Below are positions 62,238-64,000 of a DNA stretch of 64,000 bases, piece after piece. Position numbers and translations under genes: made by a program. This stretch comes from Mesorhizobium sp. (GTDB taxonomy: Bacteria; Pseudomonadota; Alphaproteobacteria; Rhizobiales; Rhizobiaceae), in assembly GCF_017306545.1 (NCBI RefSeq), contig NZ_JAFKID010000010.1, positions 62,001 through 126,000 of the forward strand. The letters run 5' to 3'. Within the stretch, counting starts at the first letter, position 1, and each line of letters starts with the position of its first letter. Under the pieces are notes generated by a model. The model was not told the origin of the DNA, did no database searches, and saw nothing but the letters and a program-made list of their open reading frames with translations.

Positions 62238-64000
62238 CGGGTCTGGCGCCTTGGCGCGCATTTCTGCTCGCCCTGCGCTTCGCGTTGCGCGAAATGCGCG
62301 GCGGCCTGGCCGGCTTCTTCGTCTTCCTCGCCTGCATCGCGCTCGGCGTCGCCGCCATCGGCGGCGTCAACTCCGTCGCCCGCGCCATCGCCGCCGGTGT
62401 CGCCGACCAGGGCCAGGTGCTGCTCGGCGGCGACCTGCGTTTCGAACTCGGCCAGCGCGAGGCGACGCCGCAGGAGCATACTTTCCTCACCGACCTCGGC
62501 CAGTTGTCGCAAACCACCGGCATGCGCTCCATGGCGTTGCGCCTCGACGGCTCCGACCAGACGCTGGTCGAGCTGAAGGCGGTGGACGGCGCCTATCCGC
62601 TTTACGGCACGCTGGAGACGCAGCCCGCCCTGTCGAACGAAGCGCTTTTCGCGATGAAGGACGGTGCTTTCGGCGCCGCCGCGCAGGATATGCTGCTGGA
62701 ACGGCTGGGCCTGAAAATCGGCGACCGCATCATGGTCGGCAACGCCGACTATGAACTGCGGGCGACGATCGTCTCGGAGCCCGATGCCCTGTCGGGCGGC
62801 CTTGCGCTGGCGCCGCGCCTGATGATCTCGCAGGCGGGACTGGCCGCAAGCGGGCTGGTGCAGCCCGGCAGCCTGGTCAAGCATGCCTACAGGTTGCGCC
62901 TGCCGGCCGGCACCAGTGATGCCGAGGTCGAGGCGGTCAAGGCGCGCGCGGCCGACCGGTTTCCGCAGGCGGGCTGGTCGATCCGCACCCGCGCCAACGC
63001 GGCGCCCGCCCTCTCGGCCAATATCGAGCGGTTTTCGCAATTCCTCACGCTGGTCGGGTTGACGGCGCTGGTGGTGGGCGGCGTCGGCGTCGCCAATGCG
63101 GTGCGCGCCTATCTCGAGACCAAGCGCGCGGTGATCGCCACCTTCAAGAGCCTCGGCGCCTCCGGCATCTTCGTCTTCACCGTCTATCTCGCGCAGATCC
63201 TGCTGATTGCCGGCATCGCCATCGCCGCCGGGCTGGCGCTCGGCGCGCTGATGCCGTTTGCGGCCGAGTGGGCGCTGCGCTCGCTGGTTCCCTTGCCGGC
63301 CGAAGGCGGCGTCTATCCCGGCGCGCTGGCGCTCGCCGCGCTGTTCGGCCTCATGGTGACGCTGGTCTTCGCCGTCCTGCCGCTCGGGCGTGCCGGCGAC
63401 GTGCCGGCGGCCGCCCTGTTTCGCGAGGCCGGGATAGAAAGCCGCGGCCTGCCGGCTCCGGCCTATCTGGCGGCGGCCGCGGCCATCGCGCTGGCGCTCG
63501 CGGCGCTCGCCGTGCTGTCGGCCGAGGATCGGCGGCTGGCAACGATCTTCGTCGTCGCCACGCTGTTTTCCTTCGTCGTCCTGCGCGGCGTCGCCTGGCT
63601 GGTACAGCGGCTGGCGAAAGCGGCGCCGCGCCTGCATTCGACGGTCGCGCGGCTGGCGGTCGGCAACATCCATCGGCCGGGCGCGCTGACACCGTCGGTC
63701 GTTCTGTCGCTCGGGCTCGGCCTGACGCTTCTGGTGGTGCTGGCGCAGATCGACGGCAATCTCCGGCGCGAGATTTCCGGCAGCCTGTCGGAGCGCGCGC
63801 CGAACTTCTTCTTCGTCGATATCCAGGGTGCCGAGGTCGACGCCTTTTCGGCGCTGATCGCCAGGCAAGCGCCGCAAGGCGTGCTTGCCAAGGTGCCGAT
63901 GCTGCGCGGCCGCATCATGGCGCTGAACGGCGTGCCGGCCGACAAGGCGCCGGTTTCGGCCGACGGCGCCTGGGTGCTGCGCGGCGACCGCGGCCTGACC
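62234..64000 (+). CDS. ybbP: ABC transporter permease YbbP, 3' truncated by window edge
   Basis: At least 589 residues of a FtsX/MacB-type permease; the gene runs out of the window. N-terminal helix at residues 25-50 (GGLAGFFVFLACIALGVAAI), a large periplasmic domain, then three helices around 280-400 (FLTLVGLTALVVGGVGVANA; IFVFTVYLAQILLIAGIAI; ALALAALFGLMVTLVFAVL), and two more by 500. Start ATG 62234 overlaps the ybbA stop. Such type VII ABC systems transduce energy to the periplasm rather than import solutes. Confidence 0.92.
   Translation, partial: MTGLAPWRAFLLALRFALREMRGGLAGFFVFLACIALGVAAIGGVNSVARAIAAGVADQGQVLLGGDLRFELGQREATPQEHTFLTDLGQLSQTTGMRSMALRLDGSDQTLVELKAVDGAYPLYGTLETQPALSNEALFAMKDGAFGAAAQDMLLERLGLKIGDRIMVGNADYELRATIVSEPDALSGGLALAPRLMISQAGLAASGLVQPGSLVKHAYRLRLPAGTSDAEVEAVKARAADRFPQAGWSIRTRANAAPALSANIERFSQFLTLVGLTALVVGGVGVANAVRAYLETKRAVIATFKSLGASGIFVFTVYLAQILLIAGIAIAAGLALGALMPFAAEWALRSLVPLPAEGGVYPGALALAALFGLMVTLVFAVLPLGRAGDVPAAALFREAGIESRGLPAPAYLAAAAAIALALAALAVLSAEDRRLATIFVVATLFSFVVLRGVAWLVQRLAKAAPRLHSTVARLAVGNIHRPGALTPSVVLSLGLGLTLLVVLAQIDGNLRREISGSLSERAPNFFFVDIQGAEVDAFSALIARQAPQGVLAKVPMLRGRIMALNGVPADKAPVSADGAWVLRGDRGLT

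Noticed and set aside
61952-63877. 641-codon minus-strand frame opposite ybbA/ybbP
   Set aside because: Arg/Gln/Gly-rich shadow; the plus-strand permease is clearly the real gene.

Overview
The window is high-GC, densely coded DNA from an alphaproteobacterium of the order Hyphomicrobiales (Rhizobiales), most likely a Mesorhizobium/Phyllobacteriaceae-type genome. Evidence: sdhCDAB order, TrcR (DUF1013), IalB, several DUF1127 mini-proteins, zapA-DUF4164 divergent from tkt-gap, ffh-chorismate mutase-rpsP, and short CTAGAGC-ended palindromic repeats. The content is chromosomal and mostly housekeeping. I saw no rRNA, tRNA, CRISPR array, prophage or intact insertion sequence.

Layout. 1-2.3 kb: 3' part of a PotABC-type polyamine-like ABC importer. 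2.4-6.6 kb: yceH and the succinate dehydrogenase operon sdhCDAB (minus strand, with a good promoter). 6.8-11.1 kb: small envelope proteins, two membrane diguanylate cyclases, a small gene split by a 105-bp repeat, and a DUF1127 gene. 11.4-12.9 kb: 1-Cys peroxiredoxin, zapA, DUF4164. 13.2-21.9 kb: central carbon genes tkt, gap, pgk and class I fba, with a GST/HxlR pair and a K+/H+ antiporter between gap and pgk. 22-29 kb: DUF899, an SGNH hydrolase, prpE-like acyl-CoA synthetase, an Hsp70-like protein, a DUF1127 gene abutting the second 105-bp repeat, a PfpI-like protein and a YafY/WYL regulator. 29-34.2 kb: trcR, an M20 amidohydrolase, an iodotyrosine-deiodinase-like flavoprotein, its probable FCD-GntR regulator, and an M32 carboxypeptidase. 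34.3-41.6 kb: envelope functions (outer-membrane barrel, glmM, a PsiF-repeat protein, a lytic transglycosylase, a CPBP protease, DUF2270). 41.6-44.2 kb: ffh with a structured leader, chorismate mutase, rpsP. 44.3-54.4 kb: asd with a probable leader peptide, a DEAD-box helicase, leuB, leuD, argG and small genes. 54.6-64 kb: LysE exporter, rlmN, ClC transporter, ialB, DUF1232, pterin dehydratase, thpR, and the divergent tesA / ybbA-ybbP module, cut by the window end.

The most interesting signals are regulatory or repeat-based. Palindromic CTAG-ended elements disrupt one gene and supply the TAG stop codon of two others. A Thr/Lys-rich leader peptide precedes asd and its stop codon touches an anti-Shine-Dalgarno sequence. 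A terminator-bearing leader precedes ffh. A tandem FCD-type operator controls a nitroreductase that keeps the Glu-Tyr-Lys substrate triad of iodotyrosine deiodinase. Two matched CCTGACA/TGTCAGG inverted repeats flank the WYL regulator region. Expected neighbours rimM-trmD-rplS (after rpsP) and leuC (near leuD/leuB) are absent here, which suggests rearrangement relative to the usual rhizobial order.
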